A stretch of DNA of 64,000 nt from Pseudomonas migulae (lineage in GTDB: Bacteria > Pseudomonadota > Gammaproteobacteria > Pseudomonadales > Pseudomonadaceae), in contig NZ_JALJWR010000001.1 of NCBI RefSeq assembly GCF_024169315.1, forward strand, positions 5,878,501 through 5,942,500, read 5' to 3'. Below, piece by piece: positions 33,307 through 42,393 of the stretch (position 1 is its first letter; each line of letters starts with the position of its first letter). The notes below the pieces were generated by a model that was given only the letters and a program-made list of their open reading frames with translations, was not told the DNA's origin and made no database searches. A program made the position numbers and the translations under genes.

Positions 33307-34293
33307 TCAGCCTTCGACGGCCGGAATATGCCCAAACATCTCCTGAACAAACTCGACCCGCTCCTGCACCGTCTCGGTGATCCCGCGAGCCTTCAGCTCT
33401 TCCAGCCGCGCCTCCACCGCATGGGTGCGCAACGTCAGGCCACAATCATTGGCAATCTGGATGTTCAACCCCGGCCGGGCGTTCAGCTCAAGAATCAGCG
33501 GCCCTTTCTCCTGGTCCAGCACCATGTCGACACCGATGTAACCCAGCCCGCACAGCTCGTAACAACCGGCGGCGAGTTTCATGAAGCCGTCCCAGTAGGG
33601 CAGTTGCACACCGTCCACCGCGTTGGTGGTGTCCGGGTGTTTGGTGATGATGTTGTTCAGCCAGGTGCCGCGCAGGGTCAGGCCGGTGGCGAGGTCGACA
33701 CCGACGCCGATGGCGCCCTGGTGCAGGTTGGCCTTGCCACCGGACTGGCGCGTCGGCAGGCGCAACATCGCCATCACCGGGTAGCCCATCAGCACGATGA
33801 TGCGGATATCCGGCACGCCTTCGTAACTGATGCTTTTGAAAATCTGATCGGGTGTCACGCGGTATTCAATCAGCGCACGATCCCGGTGACCGCCCAAGGA
33901 ATAGAGGCCAGTCAGAATGCTGGAGATGTGGTGCTCGATCTCCTCATGACTGATGATCTTGCCGGACACCGTGCGATAGCGCCCCTCGAAGCGGTCGGCT
34001 ACCACAATGATGCCGTCGCCGCCCGCACCCTGGGCCGGTTTGATCACGAAGTCGTTGCGCCCACCGATGATCTTGTCAAGGTTGTCGATTTCTTTCTCGG
34101 TGGAAATCACCCCATACAGTTCCGGCACATGGATGCCGGCGGCGATCGCGCGTTCCTTGGTGATGATCTTGTCATCGACGATCGGGTACAGGCTGCGCTT
34201 GTTGTACTTGAGCACGTAATCCGCGTTGCGCCGATTGATCCCCATGATGCCCCGGGCTTCCAGGGCCTTCCAGGTCTTCCAGAAGCCGAACAT
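33307..34293 (-). CDS. RimK-related ATP-grasp ligase
   Basis: 328 residues. ATP-grasp fold similar to alpha-L-glutamate ligases: DKIITKERAIAAGIHVPE, FVIKPAQGAGGDGIIVV, LILELNARPGLNIQIAN with the metal-binding Glu and Asn. It starts 1 base inside the upstream gene's stop (TGATG), so it is translated with it. The trio of retropepsin-like protease, transglutaminase-7TM protein and this ligase is conserved in gammaproteobacteria. The ligase may join an amino acid to a protein or peptide; the substrate is unknown. Confidence 0.8.
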   Translation of the reverse strand: MFGFWKTWKALEARGIMGINRRNADYVLKYNKRSLYPIVDDKIITKERAIAAGIHVPELYGVISTEKEIDNLDKIIGGRNDFVIKPAQGAGGDGIIVVADRFEGRYRTVSGKIISHEEIEHHISSILTGLYSLGGHRDRALIEYRVTPDQIFKSISYEGVPDIRIIVLMGYPVMAMLRLPTRQSGGKANLHQGAIGVGVDLATGLTLRGTWLNNIITKHPDTTNAVDGVQLPYWDGFMKLAAGCYELCGLGYIGVDMVLDQEKGPLILELNARPGLNIQIANDCGLTLRTHAVEARLEELKARGITETVQERVEFVQEMFGHIPAVEG

Positions 34294-35828
34294 CAGGCGT
34301 CAGCCTTCTTCAGGAACGCCTTGAAACGCACCAGTTCGGTCAGGCGGTAACCGCGATAACGTCCCATCGCCAGCATGAAGCCCACCAGGATCAGCAGGAC
34401 CGCCGGGAAGGTGAACACGAAGTAAATCAGCTCCGGCACGCTCATGATCAGGTGTGCCAGGGTGGCGGCAAACAAGGTACCGATCGCGACTTTCATCGCA
34501 TGCCCGGAACCACGTTCTTCCCAGGTAATCGACAGGCGTTCAATGGTCATGGTCAGGATCACCATCGGGAACAGCGCCACGGACAACCCGCGCTCCAGGC
34601 CAAGCTTATGGCTGAGCAGACTGATCGCCGCGATCAGCACCACCACGAACGTCAGCACCACCGACAGCCTCGGCAGCATTTGCAGCTTCAAGTGTTCAAG
34701 GTAGGAGCGCAGCGACAACCCCAGCGCGGTGATGATGGTAAACAGCACGATACCGAAGCCGAGCTGGGTTTCGCGGAAGGCGAGGGCGATCAGCACCGGG
34801 GTAAAGGTGCCGAGGGTCTGCAAGCCGATCAGGTTGCGCAGGATCAGGATTACCAGCACGCCGATCGGGATCATCACCATAATCATGAAGGTCTGCTGGG
34901 TTTGCAGCGGCAGGCCGTACAACGAGTATTCGAGGAAGTTGGCGTCGGTGTTTTCGTCGGTCAGCTTGGCCAGGCGAATGGCGTTCATTTCGCTGTTGTT
35001 CATGCTGAAGGTGACGGTGGCTTTCTTGCCGCCATCGACGGTGATCAGGTTTTCATCGCCGGTCCACCACAGCAGGCGGTCGGTCGGCAGGCCTTGCTCG
35101 CCGGTTTCCGGGTTGAAGTACAACCAGTCGGTGCCGTTGAAGCTGCGCAGCCAGAGTTCCGGTGTTTGCGGTTGGTCGGCCACCAGGCGGATGGTGTGGA
35201 CCTTTTCCACCGGCACGTGGGCGATGGACAGGACCAGTTCGACGATTTTGGCCTTGTGCCCGCTGGACGGATCGCCGCCCAGCAACAGTTTCACGTTGTC
35301 GTCATTGACGTTGTTGACCCGCTTGATCGCCTCGCCGATGAAGGTTTCGACGTCGGCCGAGTGCTGGCGAATCGGCGCGAGCAGGGCTTCGGCGGCGATT
35401 TTTTCCGGGCCTTCGACGGCGATGCTGTCGCGGAAGGTCGGGCCTTTGATCTTGGATTTTTCACCGGTGTAGCGCTTGGTCAGCACCAGGCGGTAATAAA
35501 GCGTCTGGTTGCCCTTGGCCCGACGCGCCGACCAGGTGACCTTGCGGTTGCCGTCGACACGGTTCACGGCCACGCCGTAATTATTGGAGATGAAACTTTC
35601 GTTCAGGCTGACGTAATCGCGGCTCAGCGGCGGCACGAACATCTGAATCTTGACCGGATCCTTGGCACTGGCGACGAACTCGACCTTGGCGTCGATGTTC
35701 CACAAGTCGTCGGTGGCGTCTTCGGTCACGGGAATGCCGAGCACGAAGATCTGATAGGCCGTAACCGAAATGCCCAGCACCACCAGGATGGCGATCAGCA
35801 TTTTCAGATGGAGGGTAAGAGAGCGCAT
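34293..35828 (-). CDS. Inactive-transglutaminase fused to 7TM protein
   Basis: 511 residues. One N-terminal membrane segment (residues about 8-30), a periplasmic part of about 250 residues that resembles transglutaminase-like domains without the usual Cys-His-Asp line-up visible, and a C-terminal cluster of seven membrane segments beginning near residue 310 (IMVMIPIGVLVILILRNLIG) and ending in the VGFMLAMGRYRGYRL tail. It sits between the protease and the ATP-grasp ligase in one operon with gaps of 5 and -1 bases. A sensing or anchoring role is inferred. Confidence 0.78.
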   Translation of the reverse strand: MRSLTLHLKMLIAILVVLGISVTAYQIFVLGIPVTEDATDDLWNIDAKVEFVASAKDPVKIQMFVPPLSRDYVSLNESFISNNYGVAVNRVDGNRKVTWSARRAKGNQTLYYRLVLTKRYTGEKSKIKGPTFRDSIAVEGPEKIAAEALLAPIRQHSADVETFIGEAIKRVNNVNDDNVKLLLGGDPSSGHKAKIVELVLSIAHVPVEKVHTIRLVADQPQTPELWLRSFNGTDWLYFNPETGEQGLPTDRLLWWTGDENLITVDGGKKATVTFSMNNSEMNAIRLAKLTDENTDANFLEYSLYGLPLQTQQTFMIMVMIPIGVLVILILRNLIGLQTLGTFTPVLIALAFRETQLGFGIVLFTIITALGLSLRSYLEHLKLQMLPRLSVVLTFVVVLIAAISLLSHKLGLERGLSVALFPMVILTMTIERLSITWEERGSGHAMKVAIGTLFAATLAHLIMSVPELIYFVFTFPAVLLILVGFMLAMGRYRGYRLTELVRFKAFLKKADA

Positions 35829-35833
35829 TGGAA

Positions 35834-36370
35834 TTACTCTGCGGTGTGTGCGTCGGTGGCGCAGGCGGGTTTGCCAGCAGCGTATTTAAGACTGGGGTCG
35901 ACCAGCGCATCAAAACGCTTGAGCGCTTCGGAGCCGATCAGGAGCGGGTATTGGAAGGCACTTCGGTCGGTCAAGTTCACTTCGATGCTGCGTAATGCCG
36001 AACCCATGCAGATATCCAGCTCGATCACCGGACGGGCGGTGTACTTCTTGCCTTCGTCCGGATCGTAGTCGCCGGCGCGGCGCTTGATCTTGCTGACGCG
36101 GGCCAGCGGTCGTTCGATCGGGTGCGAGTGCGCCGCGTCGATCGCCAGATAGAAGCGCACCCAGGACTCGCCATTGCGTTTGAAGCGCTTGATGTCACGG
36201 GCGCTCAGGGAAGCGGTTTTCGCGCCGGTGTCGAGTTTGGCCGCGACTTCCAGATTGATGCCGTCCAGCGAGGCGTACTCGTTGAGGCCGTACACGGTCT
36301 TTTCCCCCGCCGCGGCGACACCGGGCAGGCAAAGCAGATAAAGGAAAGTGGGGAAGGGCTTGAGTCTCAT
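35834..36370 (-). CDS. Retropepsin-like aspartic protease (RimB/DUF785 family), exported
   Basis: 178 residues from the ATG at 36370 (agga five bases upstream; an upstream frame to 36427 is less likely because it hides the signal peptide). Signal MRLKPFPTFLYLLCLPGVAA. Catalytic motif AKLDTGAKTASLSA near residues 44-57 has the Asp-Thr-Gly of retropepsins. C-terminal PLLIGSEALKRF is the second conserved block. Older annotation calls the family ATP-dependent zinc protease without good evidence. First gene of the trio; probably cuts a periplasmic target. Confidence 0.8.
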   Translation of the reverse strand: MRLKPFPTFLYLLCLPGVAAAGEKTVYGLNEYASLDGINLEVAAKLDTGAKTASLSARDIKRFKRNGESWVRFYLAIDAAHSHPIERPLARVSKIKRRAGDYDPDEGKKYTARPVIELDICMGSALRSIEVNLTDRSAFQYPLLIGSEALKRFDALVDPSLKYAAGKPACATDAHTAE

Positions 36371-36584
36371 AAATCCTGGTGCGCAGCGGTCCGTGTTTCG
36401 ATTCAAGGCCCTGGCATCGCTGCGCAAGCTCCCTCGTATGCCTATCAGCTATTTATGACAAGCAGTGCAGATGTCACAAACAAATGCGGGCGGCATTCTA
36501 GCACGGTGGTTTTATGGCGCCAGCGCCGGGAGGCGGCTATAAACAGAGCTGCTGCTTCGTTATGGTGCGACCGGTTATTAGACG

Positions 36585-36667
36585 ATTGTCGACAATACCT
36601 ATTTATCCTTTGACTAAAAGGCCGGCATTCGCTAGTTTTTGCCGCATCAGCTTTCAAGGTGTCGACA
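36585..36667 (+). promoter_or_regulatory. Two palindromic operator candidates upstream of the prp regulator
   Basis: attgtcgacaat (36585-36596) is a perfect 12-bp palindrome; tgtcgaca (36660-36667) repeats its core just before the start codon of the GntR gene. Sites of this TTGTCGACAA form suit a dimeric GntR/FadR-type repressor, so autoregulation of the methylcitrate operon is likely. The distance between the centres is about 73 bases. Confidence 0.6.
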
Positions 36668-36669
36668 AT

Positions 36670-37392
36670 ATGCTGGATCAACTCGATCCCCCGGTCATTG
36701 TTCAGGACGATTCGGAAACACTTTCCGAGAATGTCTTCCGACGCATTCAGGCGGCCATCGTCAAGGGCGAGATCGCCCCGGGCAGCAAGATCTCCGAGCC
36801 GGAACTGGCGCGCACCTATGGCATCAGCCGCGGCCCGCTGCGTGAGGCGATCCACCGTCTGGAAGGCCAGCGCCTGCTGGTTCGCGTGCCGCACGTCGGG
36901 GCGCGGGTGGTTTCCCTGAGCCACGCCGAGCTGCTGGAGCTCTACGAAATCCGCGAATCCCTCGAAGGCATGGCCTGCCGGCTCGCGGCGGAACGCATGA
37001 CCGTCGAAGAAATCGACGAACTGCGCCACGTCCTGGAAACCCACGAGCGCGATGCGGCGTTTCAGGCCGGTGTCGGTTATTACCAGCAGGAAGGTGATTT
37101 CGACTTTCACTACCGAATCATCCAGGGCAGCGGCAACCGCACCCTGACACAGATGCTCTGCGGCGAGCTGTATCAGCTGGTGCGCATGTACCGCATCCAG
37201 TTTTCCACCACGCCCAATCGTCCGCGTCAGGCCTTTGCCGAGCACCACCGGATTCTCGACGCCATCGCCGACCGTGACGGTGAACTGGCTGAGTTGTTGA
37301 TGCGCCGTCACATCGGCGCTTCCAAACGCAATATCGCCCGTCATTACCAGGACGGCGCCACTAAGACAGCCACTGAACGAGGTGAGTCATGA
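36670..37392 (+). CDS. GntR/FadR-family regulator of the methylcitrate operon
   Basis: 240 residues from the ATG at 36670 (aaggt upstream). N-terminal GntR winged helix ([20 protein letters not shown]), then an FCD effector domain with metal-binding His residues ([20 protein letters not shown]). It is the first gene of the 2-methylcitrate operon and overlaps prpB by 4 bases. It matches the regulator class called PmiR in P. aeruginosa, reported to sense 2-methylisocitrate; assignment here rests on position and family. Confidence 0.85.
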   Translation: MLDQLDPPVIVQDDSETLSENVFRRIQAAIVKGEIAPGSKISEPELARTYGISRGPLREAIHRLEGQRLLVRVPHVGARVVSLSHAELLELYEIRESLEGMACRLAAERMTVEEIDELRHVLETHERDAAFQAGVGYYQQEGDFDFHYRIIQGSGNRTLTQMLCGELYQLVRMYRIQFSTTPNRPRQAFAEHHRILDAIADRDGELAELLMRRHIGASKRNIARHYQDGATKTATERGES

Positions 37393-38279
37393 GTTCCAAC
37401 AAGAGCACTCCAGGCCAGCGTTTCCGCGATGCGGTCGCCAGCGAACATCCGCTGCAAGTGGTCGGCGCGATCAACGCCAACCACGCGCTGCTGGCCAAGC
37501 GCGCCGGTTTCAAGGCGATTTACCTGTCGGGTGGCGGGGTGGCTGCCGGCTCCCTCGGCGTGCCGGACCTGGGCATCACCAGCCTGGACGACGTGCTGAC
37601 CGACGTGCGCCGCATCACTGACGTCTGCGACCTGCCGCTGCTGGTGGACGTGGACACCGGTTTCGGTTCCTCGGCGTTCAACGTCGCGCGCACCGTCAAG
37701 TCGATGATCAAGTTCGGCGCGGCGGCGATTCACATCGAAGACCAGGTCGGCGCCAAGCGCTGCGGTCACCGTCCTAACAAAGAGATCGTGTCCCAGCAGG
37801 AAATGGTCGACCGCATCAAAGCGGCGGTCGATGCGCGCACCGATGACAGCTTCGTGATCATGGCCCGCACTGATGCGCTGGCGGTGGAGGGTCTGGAATC
37901 CGCACTGGATCGCGCGGCGGCGTGCATCGAGGCCGGCGCCGACATGGTCTTCCCGGAAGCCATTACCGAACTGGAAATGTACAAGCTGTTCGCCAGCCGC
38001 GTGAAAGCGCCGATCCTGGCCAACATCACCGAATTCGGCGCGACGCCGCTGTACACCACCGAGCAACTCGCAGGTGCCGATGTATCGCTGGTGCTGTACC
38101 CGTTGTCGGCCTTCCGCGCGATGAACAAGGCCGCGGAAAACGTCTACACCGCGATCCGCCGCGACGGCACGCAACAGAACGTGATCGACACCATGCAGAC
38201 CCGCATGGAGCTTTACGATCGCATCGACTACCACACCTTCGAGCAGAAGCTCGATGCGTTGTTCGCCGCCAAAAAGTAA
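37389..38279 (+). CDS. prpB: 2-Methylisocitrate lyase
   Basis: 296 residues. Splits 2-methylisocitrate into pyruvate and succinate, the last step of the methylcitrate cycle. Isocitrate-lyase superfamily motifs: [29 protein letters not shown] with the catalytic Cys, and [14 protein letters not shown]. Start overlaps the regulator stop (ATGA). A REP pair follows before prpC. Confidence 0.93.
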   Translation: MSSNKSTPGQRFRDAVASEHPLQVVGAINANHALLAKRAGFKAIYLSGGGVAAGSLGVPDLGITSLDDVLTDVRRITDVCDLPLLVDVDTGFGSSAFNVARTVKSMIKFGAAAIHIEDQVGAKRCGHRPNKEIVSQQEMVDRIKAAVDARTDDSFVIMARTDALAVEGLESALDRAAACIEAGADMVFPEAITELEMYKLFASRVKAPILANITEFGATPLYTTEQLAGADVSLVLYPLSAFRAMNKAAENVYTAIRRDGTQQNVIDTMQTRMELYDRIDYHTFEQKLDALFAAKK

Positions 38280-38288
38280 TGCAAACCC

Positions 38289-38380
38289 TGTAGGAGCGAA
38301 GCTTGCTCGCGAAGACGGACTGACATTCAACATTAATGTCGTCTGAGATACCGCTTTCGCGAGCAAGCTTCGCTCCCACA
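38289..38380. repeat. REP pair between prpB and prpC (gcgaagcttgc variant)
   Basis: tgtaggagcgaagcttgctc at 38289 and inverted arm ending at 38380. The core carries gcgaagcttgctcgcg in place of gcgggcttgctcgcg, a distinct subfamily. Inside an operon. Confidence 0.8.
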
Positions 38381-38417
38381 AGTTTCCCTAACAAATTCAA
38401 GAAAACTGGAGACAGCA

Positions 38418-39545
38418 ATGGCCGAAGCAAAAGTACTTAGTGGCGCCGGGCTCCGTGGCCAGGTTGCCGGGCAAACCGCACTGTCCACCGTGGGCCAGTC
38501 GGGCGCGGGCCTGACCTATCGCGGCTACGACGTTCGCGATCTGGCGGCTGACGCCCAGTTCGAAGAAGTGGCCTACCTGCTGCTGTACGGCGAACTGCCG
38601 ACCCAGGCGCAACTGGACGCCTACATCAACAAACTGGGCAAGCTGCGCGACCTGCCGCAAGCGCTCAAGGAAGTGCTGGAACGCATCCCCGCCGACGCCC
38701 ACCCGATGGACGTGATGCGCACCGGTTGCTCGTTCCTGGGCAACATCGAGCCGGAGAACGACTTCTCCGAGCAGCACGACAAAACCGACCGCCTGCTGGC
38801 CGCGTTCCCGGCGATCATGTGCTACTGGTATCGCTTCAGCCACGACGGCAAACGCATCAGCTGCGTGAGCGACGAACAATCCATTGGTGGCCACTTCCTG
38901 CATCTGCTGCACGACAAGAAGCCGAGCGAGCTGCACGTCAAAGTGATGAACGTTTCGCTGATCCTCTACGCGGAACACGAGTTCAACGCATCGACCTTCA
39001 CCGCTCGGGTGTGTGCATCGACCCTGTCTGACCTGTTCTCCTGCATCACCGCGGCCATCGGTTCCCTGCGCGGTCCGCTGCACGGCGGCGCCAACGAAGC
39101 GGCGATGGAAATGATCGAGCGCTTTTCGTCACCGGAAGAGGCGATCAAAGGCACCCTCGGCATGCTCGAGCGCAAGGACAAGATCATGGGCTTCGGTCAT
39201 GCTATCTATAAGGACAACGATCCGCGTAACGAGGTGATCAAGGGCTGGTCGAAAAAGCTGGCTGACGAAGTGGGCGACACCGTGTTGTTCCCGGTGTCCG
39301 AAGCCATCGACAAGACCATGTGGGAGCAGAAGAAACTGTTCCCGAACGCTGACTTCTACCATGCGTCGACGTACCACTTCATGGGTATTCCGACCAAGTT
39401 GTTCACGCCGATTTTCGTCTGCTCGCGCCTGACCGGCTGGGCGGCGCATGTGTTCGAACAGCGTGCCAACAACCGCATCATCCGCCCGAGCGCCGAATAC
39501 ACCGGCGTCGAACAGCGCAAGTTCGTGCCAATCGAACAACGCTGA
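38418..39545 (+). CDS. prpC: 2-Methylcitrate synthase
   Basis: 375 residues. Condenses propionyl-CoA with oxaloacetate. Citrate-synthase fold with LRGPLHGGANEAAMEM (His), GFGHAIYKDNDPRNEV (second catalytic His) and a C-terminal GWAAHVFEQRANNRIIRP. Length and position in the prp operon distinguish it from citrate synthase GltA. Ribosome site: ctggagacagcaATG. Confidence 0.93.
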   Translation: MAEAKVLSGAGLRGQVAGQTALSTVGQSGAGLTYRGYDVRDLAADAQFEEVAYLLLYGELPTQAQLDAYINKLGKLRDLPQALKEVLERIPADAHPMDVMRTGCSFLGNIEPENDFSEQHDKTDRLLAAFPAIMCYWYRFSHDGKRISCVSDEQSIGGHFLHLLHDKKPSELHVKVMNVSLILYAEHEFNASTFTARVCASTLSDLFSCITAAIGSLRGPLHGGANEAAMEMIERFSSPEEAIKGTLGMLERKDKIMGFGHAIYKDNDPRNEVIKGWSKKLADEVGDTVLFPVSEAIDKTMWEQKKLFPNADFYHASTYHFMGIPTKLFTPIFVCSRLTGWAAHVFEQRANNRIIRPSAEYTGVEQRKFVPIEQR

Positions 39546-39589
39546 ATGGTGTGGGCTCCCGCGCTGGTTGCTGAATGAACCGGGACCAT

Positions 39590-39680
39590 TGTGGGAGCGG
39601 GCTTGCTCGCGAAGACGGACTGACATTCAACATTGATGTCGACTGATACACCGCATTCGCGAGCAAGCCCGCTCCCACAT
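39590..39680. repeat. REP pair between prpC and acnD
   Basis: tgtgggagcgggcttgctcg at 39590 with the inverted arm ending at 39680. Lies inside the operon; its RNA form would be a stable hairpin between the two coding parts. Confidence 0.85.
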
Positions 39681-39749
39681 TTGACCGAGTTAACTTCAGG
39701 AGCTTCGCCAGGCCCCACCCTTTGAAACTACCGTGACCGAGTCCTGACG

Positions 39750-42347
39750 ATGAACACTGAATTCCGTAAACCGCTGCCCGGCAGCCATCTGGACTACTTC
39801 GACGTCCGTGCGGCTGTCGAAGCCATTCAGCCCGGCGCCTACGACACCCTGCCGTACACCTCCCGCGTGCTGGCGGAAAACCTGGTGCGTCGCTGCGATC
39901 CGGCCACGCTCACCGATTCCCTGAAGCAATTCATCGAGCGCAAACGCGACCTCGACTTCCCGTGGTTCCCGGCCCGCGTGGTGTGCCACGACATTCTTGG
40001 CCAGACCGCGCTGGTCGACCTCGCCGGCCTGCGTGACGCCATCGCCCTGCAAGGTGGCGATCCGGCGCAAGTGAACCCGGTGGTGCCGACGCAATTGATC
40101 GTCGACCACTCGTTGGCCGTCGAACGTGGTGGTTTCGATCCGGACGCATTCGAGAAGAACCGCGCCATCGAAGACCGTCGCAACGAAGACCGTTTCCACT
40201 TCATCAACTGGACCAAAAAAGCGTTCAAGAACGTTGATGTGATTCCGCCCGGCAACGGGATCATGCACCAGATCAACCTGGAGAAAATGTCTCCGGTGAT
40301 CCAGGTGCGCGATGGCGTGGCGTTCCCTGATACCTGCGTCGGCACCGACAGTCACACCCCGCACGTCGATGCGCTGGGCGTGATCGCCATCGGCGTCGGT
40401 GGCCTGGAAGCCGAAAGCGTGATGCTCGGCCGCGCCTCGTGGATGCGTCTGCCGGAAAGCGTCGGCGTCGAACTGACCGGCAAGCTGCAACCGGGCATCA
40501 CCGCCACCGATATGGTGCTGGCGCTGACCGAGTTCCTGCGCCAGCAAAAAGTCGTCGGCGCATGGCTGGAGTTCTTCGGCGAAGGCGCCTCCGCGCTGAC
40601 CCTCGGCGACCGCGCAACCATTTCCAACATGGCCCCGGAATACGGCGCCACCGCGGCGATGTTTTACATCGACCAGCAAACCATCGACTACCTCAAACTC
40701 ACCGGACGTGAAGACGAGCAGGTGCAACTGGTCGAGCACTATGCCAAGACCACAGGCCTGTGGGCTGACAGCCTGAAGGGCGCGCAATACGAGCGCGGCT
40801 TGACCTTCAACCTGTCCTCGGTGGTGCGCAATATGGCCGGTCCGAGCAACCCGCACGCCCGCGTCGCCACGTCCGATCTGGCCGCGCAAGGCATCTCCGG
40901 AAAATGGGATGACGTACCCGGCCAGATGCCGGACGGCGCGGTGATCATCGCCGCCATCACCAGTTGCACCAACACCAGCAACCCGCGCAACGTGATCGCC
41001 GCCGGCCTGCTGGCGCGCAACGCCAACAAGCTCGGTTTGACGCGCAAGCCGTGGGTCAAATCGTCCCTGGCGCCGGGTTCGAAAACCGTGGCGTTGTACC
41101 TCGATGAAGCGGGCCTGACTGACGAGCTGGAACAACTCGGTTTCGGCGTCGTAGCCTTCGCTTGCACCACCTGCAACGGCATGTCCGGTGCGCTGGATCC
41201 GGTGATCCAGCAAGAGATCATCGACCGCGACCTGTACGCCACCGCCGTGCTCTCGGGCAACCGCAACTTCGATGGCCGGATCCACCCGTACGCCAAGAAC
41301 GCGTTCCTCGCTTCGCCACCGTTGGTGGTCGCTTACGCCATCGCCGGCACCATCCGTTTCGACATCGAAAAAGATGTGCTGGGCCTGGATGCGAACGGCA
41401 AGGAAATCCGTCTGAAAGACATCTGGCCGAGCGACGAAGAAATCGACGCGGTGGTCAAGGCCTCGGTCAAACCGGAGCAGTTCCGTCAGGTCTACATCCC
41501 GATGTTCGCCATCCACGAAGACACCGGTCCGAAAGTGACGCCGCTGTACGACTGGCGCGAGATGAGCACCTACATCCGCCGTCCGCCGTACTGGGAAGGT
41601 GCGCTGGCCGGTGCGCGTCCGCTCAAGGGCATGCGCCCGCTGGCGGTGCTCCCGGACAACATCACCACCGATCACCTGTCGCCGTCGAACGCGATCATGC
41701 TCGACAGCGCCGCCGGCGAATACCTGGCGAAAATGGGCCTGCCGGAAGAGGACTTCAACTCCTACGCCACGCACCGCGGTGACCACTTGACCGCGCAACG
41801 CGCCACCTTTGCCAACCCGAAACTGTTCAACGAAATGGTTCAGGAAAACGGCAAGGTCAAGCAGGGTTCGCTGGCTCGCGTGGAACCGGAAGGCAAGGTC
41901 ATGCGCATGTGGGAAGCCATCGAAACCTACATGGAACGCAAGCAGCCGCTGATCATCATTGCCGGCGCCGATTACGGTCAGGGTTCGTCCCGCGACTGGG
42001 CAGCGAAGGGCGTGCGTCTGGCGGGTGTGGAAGCGATTGCCGCTGAAGGTTTCGAGCGCATCCACCGTACCAATCTCGTGGGCATGGGCGTATTGCCGCT
42101 GGAGTTCAAACCGGGCACCGACCGTCACACCCTGGCCATCGACGGCAGTGAAACCTATGACGTGATCGGTGAGCGCACACCGCGCGCCGAGCTGACGCTG
42201 GTGATCAACCGCAAGAACGGCGAGCGCGTCGAAGTGCCGGTGACCTGCCGCCTCGACACCGCTGAAGAAGTGTCGATCTACGAAGCGGGCGGCGTGCTGC
42301 AACGCTTCGCGCAGGATTTCCTCGAAGAATCGGCGGTTGCCGTTTAA
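39750..42347 (+). CDS. acnD: Fe/S-dependent 2-methylcitrate dehydratase AcnD
   Basis: 865 residues. Aconitase-family enzyme that dehydrates 2-methylcitrate. Iron-sulfur ligands in SCTNTSNPRNVIAAG and ACTTCNGMSGALDP; C-terminal swivel domain with GADYGQGSSRDWAAKG. AcnD works with PrpF, encoded next, and replaces or backs up PrpD. Both AcnD and PrpD are present here. Long open frame on the opposite strand is only a codon-bias shadow. Confidence 0.92.
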   Translation: MNTEFRKPLPGSHLDYFDVRAAVEAIQPGAYDTLPYTSRVLAENLVRRCDPATLTDSLKQFIERKRDLDFPWFPARVVCHDILGQTALVDLAGLRDAIALQGGDPAQVNPVVPTQLIVDHSLAVERGGFDPDAFEKNRAIEDRRNEDRFHFINWTKKAFKNVDVIPPGNGIMHQINLEKMSPVIQVRDGVAFPDTCVGTDSHTPHVDALGVIAIGVGGLEAESVMLGRASWMRLPESVGVELTGKLQPGITATDMVLALTEFLRQQKVVGAWLEFFGEGASALTLGDRATISNMAPEYGATAAMFYIDQQTIDYLKLTGREDEQVQLVEHYAKTTGLWADSLKGAQYERGLTFNLSSVVRNMAGPSNPHARVATSDLAAQGISGKWDDVPGQMPDGAVIIAAITSCTNTSNPRNVIAAGLLARNANKLGLTRKPWVKSSLAPGSKTVALYLDEAGLTDELEQLGFGVVAFACTTCNGMSGALDPVIQQEIIDRDLYATAVLSGNRNFDGRIHPYAKNAFLASPPLVVAYAIAGTIRFDIEKDVLGLDANGKEIRLKDIWPSDEEIDAVVKASVKPEQFRQVYIPMFAIHEDTGPKVTPLYDWREMSTYIRRPPYWEGALAGARPLKGMRPLAVLPDNITTDHLSPSNAIMLDSAAGEYLAKMGLPEEDFNSYATHRGDHLTAQRATFANPKLFNEMVQENGKVKQGSLARVEPEGKVMRMWEAIETYMERKQPLIIIAGADYGQGSSRDWAAKGVRLAGVEAIAAEGFERIHRTNLVGMGVLPLEFKPGTDRHTLAIDGSETYDVIGERTPRAELTLVINRKNGERVEVPVTCRLDTAEEVSIYEAGGVLQRFAQDFLEESAVAV

Positions 42348-42393
42348 CACACGAGTAGCGGGCAGGGAATCTGCCCGCTTTGAAGGAGCACCC

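Noticed and set aside
34452..36068. 538-codon open frame antisense to the transglutaminase-7TM gene
   Set aside because: His/Gln/Asp-rich text with no domain; the minus-strand gene has membrane segments and neighbours that make sense.
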